Source: Faucicola tetraodonis (GTDB lineage: Bacteria; Pseudomonadota; Gammaproteobacteria; Pseudomonadales; Moraxellaceae). Taken from it: DNA of 64,000 nt. The notes under the pieces are model-generated. The model saw nothing but the letters and a program-made list of their open reading frames with translations, was not told where the DNA came from and made no database searches. A program made the translations under genes and the position numbers. Of the stretch, positions 61,064-64,000 are shown piece after piece (positions within the stretch are counted from its first letter, which is position 1; every line of letters starts with the position of its first letter). The stretch is taken from the NCBI GenBank assembly GCA_032017425.1, contig DALZPW010000005.1. One strand, 5' to 3'.

Positions 61064-62218
61064 TTAAAGGTTATAAAAATCTTTATTAAACGCTTCTTTT
61101 AGATTGGTTGGCTCGACACGTTTTTTATTGTTTAAGCTATGGCGAGTAGTGGAAGCGGTTTGATAGGCACGCAGTCGCGCGTGTTGCAAATTACCAATCG
61201 GACGGTTGGCTTCAATACAGCGAAACGGGGTAAATGACAAATGCTCCATAATGTCAAAGTTGCCGTCATCCGGTACATCTTGGCAAGGGATGGTGAGTTT
61301 TGCCACTGTCACAAACGGCGCATCTTTTTCATCCCATTCTTTGGTCAAATCATTGATGGGTTGGTCTTTTAAGTTACGGCACAGCTGGATTTGCACATCA
61401 AACTCATAATCATGCTCACGGATTTCTTGTAAAATCAGAGGACGAATCGCCTCGTTAGTAGCGTTGACATCGAGATCTCGGCGTTTGATTTTGGCTTGTG
61501 ACGCTTTGGTCGGGGCGACACGGATTTTTGCCATATAGTCGCCATGACGCACTGCCCCTTGTGAATAAAAACTATATAACAAGGTATTTTGCGGTTTGAT
61601 GGTTTTAAACTTACTAAAAGCCCTAAAAGTCTTGAGGGATTCTTTGGATGGCAGTTTTTTGCCATATTGGGTAATCCAGTCAAAGGCAAACTTGGCTTGA
61701 CCTTTCACGCCTTTGGCAAAATAATCATTTAATTGTAAAAATAGCCGTGAAATATAACTATAGTCTTGGATAGTATTACAAAAGAAAATAGGAAAATTAA
61801 TCAGATTGTAGTCAAAGTTTGGGCTATCTGGCTCATCTGGCAGTAATTTTTCGCCTTTGACACCTAAGACTTTAATCGCCAACCCTTGAGAAAGCCCCAA
61901 TTTGTTGTCAGCAGCCACACGAGATGAGCCGTTAGAAAAACGAATCACCGCTTCATGGCGAGCGGGTTTGGCATAGATACCTTGGGCGTATTCTTTAGGC
62001 AGTTTTGGTAAAATCTCAAAGTTGGCTTTTAACGCACAGTAGCCTTTGGCATGGGCATCTCGGGTGTGATAATTGATTTTGCTAACCGTGTCTGATTTGC
62101 CGATATAGTCACGAATATCTGCGGTGATTTGGTCGATGGCTTTTTCATCGGCGCTAGTAAGCTGGTCGATGGTTGGGTCAAACTTGGCATAACGACGACC
62201 GAATAATTTATTTAACAT
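61064..62218 (-). CDS. Catalase-related haem protein
   Basis: A 384-residue protein of the catalase-like superfamily, shorter than classical catalases (about 480-750). The distal His is in RDAHAKGY near residue 52, the FSNGSSRVAADNKLGLSQGL segment and FNY-like pocket follow (NFDYNLINFPIFF), and the proximal Tyr is probably in HARLRAYQ near 348. Many such short proteins act as peroxidases or lipid-hydroperoxide enzymes rather than catalases. It is downstream of the DyP gene on the same strand, 82 bp apart, with a hairpin between. The association with DyP is seen in several genomes (family knowledge). Confidence 0.8.
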   Translation of the reverse strand: MLNKLFGRRYAKFDPTIDQLTSADEKAIDQITADIRDYIGKSDTVSKINYHTRDAHAKGYCALKANFEILPKLPKEYAQGIYAKPARHEAVIRFSNGSSRVAADNKLGLSQGLAIKVLGVKGEKLLPDEPDSPNFDYNLINFPIFFCNTIQDYSYISRLFLQLNDYFAKGVKGQAKFAFDWITQYGKKLPSKESLKTFRAFSKFKTIKPQNTLLYSFYSQGAVRHGDYMAKIRVAPTKASQAKIKRRDLDVNATNEAIRPLILQEIREHDYEFDVQIQLCRNLKDQPINDLTKEWDEKDAPFVTVAKLTIPCQDVPDDGNFDIMEHLSFTPFRCIEANRPIGNLQHARLRAYQTASTTRHSLNNKKRVEPTNLKEAFNKDFYNL

Positions 62219-62251
62219 GATGATTGTCCTTTGTTATTTTCATTATTTTAT

Positions 62252-62288
62252 AAGGTTAGGTGTATTAAAAATGCCTAACCTTTTTTTA
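62252..62288. terminator. Hairpin between the DyP and catalase-like genes
   Basis: AAGGTTAGG and CCTAACCTT pair perfectly around a 13-base loop. The T-run is good on the plus strand and weak on the minus strand, so for the two minus-strand genes it is a partial terminator or an mRNA-stabilising element at most. Confidence 0.5.
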
Positions 62289-62300
62289 TTTAGTTTTACT

Positions 62301-63890
62301 CTAATATGAATTTTCGTTAAGCTCACTAATCCATTTAAGTGCCGACAAGCTTGGTACAAAAAGATATTCACCGCCTTGTAGGGTATTAAATTGCAAAATA
62401 TTGGTATGACGCTTACGAATTGGCTCATCGGGTACGGTGAATACATCGCTATCAGCGTCACTACCTGCGTGTACGCCTAGCATTGGGTCACGTTCTTCCC
62501 CAAGGTTCATAAAGTTACCGTCATTAATCCATTGGCTTTGCAAAAACTCAAGCGTGTCCATGGCATGCGCGTTGATACCGATAAAAAATAAACCCCGCTC
62601 TTGACCATCGTCTTTGGTCACGTTGGGCGGCACGATATCGCCATACGAAACGCTACGGCGGATAATGCGGTGAAGACGCACATCGCTTAGAATAAAGTCT
62701 TTGGTATTACGGGGGTTCATACGGCGAGCATGGGCACCAAATGGGCAGCCTTTGCCATACGGATCGTCCGTGTAGTCAAATTTATTGTTTGCTACGTTGT
62801 CTTTGCCGAGGGCTTCATCATCGTGGTCTGGGCTTAAGGTGATAGGGGCACCCGAACGCCAGCGACCGAACATTTTTGCCCCCAATTTATCAGCTTTAGC
62901 TGGATCATTGTCGCTTTGTTCAAGGCAATAGCGGTGAAAGTCAGCCACATTACTGCGGTATTTTCGCAGTACCATAAACGAACCGTTTTTTCCCAATACT
63001 TCAGGCTGTGGCATAGGGGGTACCACGCCCGCTTCACCTTTATAACCTAACACAAATTCACCCGCCGCAATCGGGCGTTCGGTGTTATTTTCAAGGCTGA
63101 TACCACTGCCATCAACTTCTGGGTTACTGATGCCATCGCGATAACCAAACACGTTTTTGACGTCACCATCTGCGCCAAAATCATGTTCTACCAAGATTTC
63201 GATAGCGTTACGGCTGATATCTAGATAAGGGGCAAACGCCTGTTTAAGTTCGGTAAGTTTGGCTTGCCATTTTTCTTGGCTATCGGCAATCACCGCGCCG
63301 CAAATATGAATATCGCCTTTATCACCAAATGGCGCAAGCCAGTTACTAGGGTCATTATCGCCTTTGTCACCCAAGATATCGGAGCGACCTGCCATACCTG
63401 TTTTGAAATTTTCTGGGAAAGAATCAAGCGAGCTTTGCGGTAAGCCTAAAGCTTTTAGACCCTCATACGTCATCACAATGGTCAAATTGGCATCCATATC
63501 TTTTTGGAAATTTTTTGAGCCTGTGACGTTTGGTAATACCGCTTTTAGCAATTCACGACCCGCGCTGCTGTCATTAACTTTTAGCGCGACAAGCGTGCCA
63601 TAGTAAGGTGCAGGGCGGTCATGCAAAATGATGGCTTGAATATCCTCAAGTTCCATCGTGGCGATATTGGGATAGATAGCGTTCGTTGCCCGTGTGGTGA
63701 CGCTGTGCAGCTGCGTGCTGATTTTTTGTTTGGCTTCGTGTACCCGTTCTTTGACACTGCCTTTTTCAGTGGGTGTATCGCTGTGTTCAAGTTTGTCTTT
63801 AACGGCCTCTATGCCATGCTCGATACCATCTTGTAGATGGGTTTTTAATTTGCCAAGTAGGCTTTCATTCGCTGGGTTGTCGTTATTCAT
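62301..63890 (-). CDS. DyP-type haem peroxidase with an N-terminal extension
   Basis: Dye-decolourising peroxidase, 529 residues. The DyP fold runs from about residue 80 (LEDIQAIILHDRPAPYYGTL), contains the GxxDG motif FGYRDGISNP with the distal Asp, and the proximal haem His in CPFGAHARRMNPR. Residues 1-75 are not part of the fold: a charged, helical Lys/Glu/His-rich stretch (LLGKLKTHLQDGIEHGIEAV; KERVHEAKQKIS). No Tat or Sec signal precedes it, so the enzyme is probably cytoplasmic. It is first of an apparent three-gene stress cluster with the catalase-like and glycine-zipper genes. The ATG at 63890 follows no strong ribosome site. Confidence 0.88.
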   Translation of the reverse strand: MNNDNPANESLLGKLKTHLQDGIEHGIEAVKDKLEHSDTPTEKGSVKERVHEAKQKISTQLHSVTTRATNAIYPNIATMELEDIQAIILHDRPAPYYGTLVALKVNDSSAGRELLKAVLPNVTGSKNFQKDMDANLTIVMTYEGLKALGLPQSSLDSFPENFKTGMAGRSDILGDKGDNDPSNWLAPFGDKGDIHICGAVIADSQEKWQAKLTELKQAFAPYLDISRNAIEILVEHDFGADGDVKNVFGYRDGISNPEVDGSGISLENNTERPIAAGEFVLGYKGEAGVVPPMPQPEVLGKNGSFMVLRKYRSNVADFHRYCLEQSDNDPAKADKLGAKMFGRWRSGAPITLSPDHDDEALGKDNVANNKFDYTDDPYGKGCPFGAHARRMNPRNTKDFILSDVRLHRIIRRSVSYGDIVPPNVTKDDGQERGLFFIGINAHAMDTLEFLQSQWINDGNFMNLGEERDPMLGVHAGSDADSDVFTVPDEPIRKRHTNILQFNTLQGGEYLFVPSLSALKWISELNENSY

Positions 63891-64000
63891 GGTCGTTCCT
63901 AGCAGAGAATTTCAAAAATTTGATGCTAAGAACCTGCTCACCATACACCACGCTAAATATCGTTTATGGTAAAAATCACACAACAAATGGCTTTTGTATC

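Overview
The window looks like chromosomal DNA of a gammaproteobacterium of the family Moraxellaceae. The gene content and protein sequences best fit a Moraxella (M. osloensis-like) or a close Psychrobacter/Acinetobacter relative: RNase E divergent from RluC, a dsbC-hom pair, gatCAB, fadBA, mreBCD-maf, and YsnF-type stress proteins. This is inferred from recognised families only; no database search was possible. Base composition is moderately AT-rich and intergenic regions are clearly AT-rich. Almost all genes are housekeeping. No prophage, CRISPR array, integron or rRNA operon is visible.

Layout. 1-9.6 kb: RNA metabolism (rng, a HAD phosphatase, rluC, rne), a DUF808 membrane protein and dsbC. 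9.7-17.8 kb: homoserine dehydrogenase, acetyl-CoA acetyltransferase, a cold-shock/DUF1294 fusion, two YsnF/DUF2382 stress proteins, MetR and a CNNM/CorC-type transporter. 18-23.3 kb: the fadBA beta-oxidation operon, a CHMI-family isomerase, YbaK and a cytochrome c5-like lipoprotein. 23.7-31.9 kb: rpsU-yqeY, maf-mreDCB on the minus strand, gatCAB and tRNA-Pro(GGG). 32-38.6 kb: an SH3-like secreted protein, an L,D-transpeptidase, a nitroreductase, a CYTH-CHAD protein, rlmD and a DUF1615 lipoprotein. 39-46.6 kb: relA, mutM, a small exported protein, an alpha/beta hydrolase, rluA and hemL.

The right third is more accessory. At 46.96-48.17 kb sits a solo-tnpB IS200/IS605-type element whose TnpB has a Gly where the RuvC-II Glu normally lies. 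It is followed by two small YeeE/YedE sulfur-transport genes, then a TetR regulator divergent from a GMC oxidoreductase/aldehyde dehydrogenase pair, an MpaB-type oxygenase and a two-gene MFS/HlyD export system. The segment ends with a fused tandem 3-hydroxyacyl-CoA dehydrogenase (two full domains in one chain), a glycine-zipper protein, a catalase-like haem protein and a DyP-type peroxidase with an unusual N-terminal extension.

Two themes recur. Lipid and alcohol carbon is handled by fadBA, thiolases, the double 3HCDH and the GMC/ALDH pair. Stress is handled by the YsnF proteins, nitroreductase, DyP/catalase and relA. Scattered through intergenic DNA, and a few coding ends, are many short imperfect tandem duplications, most with 12-20 bp periods. 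The clearest coding case is a 12-bp repeat that gives MutM a lysine-rich tail.
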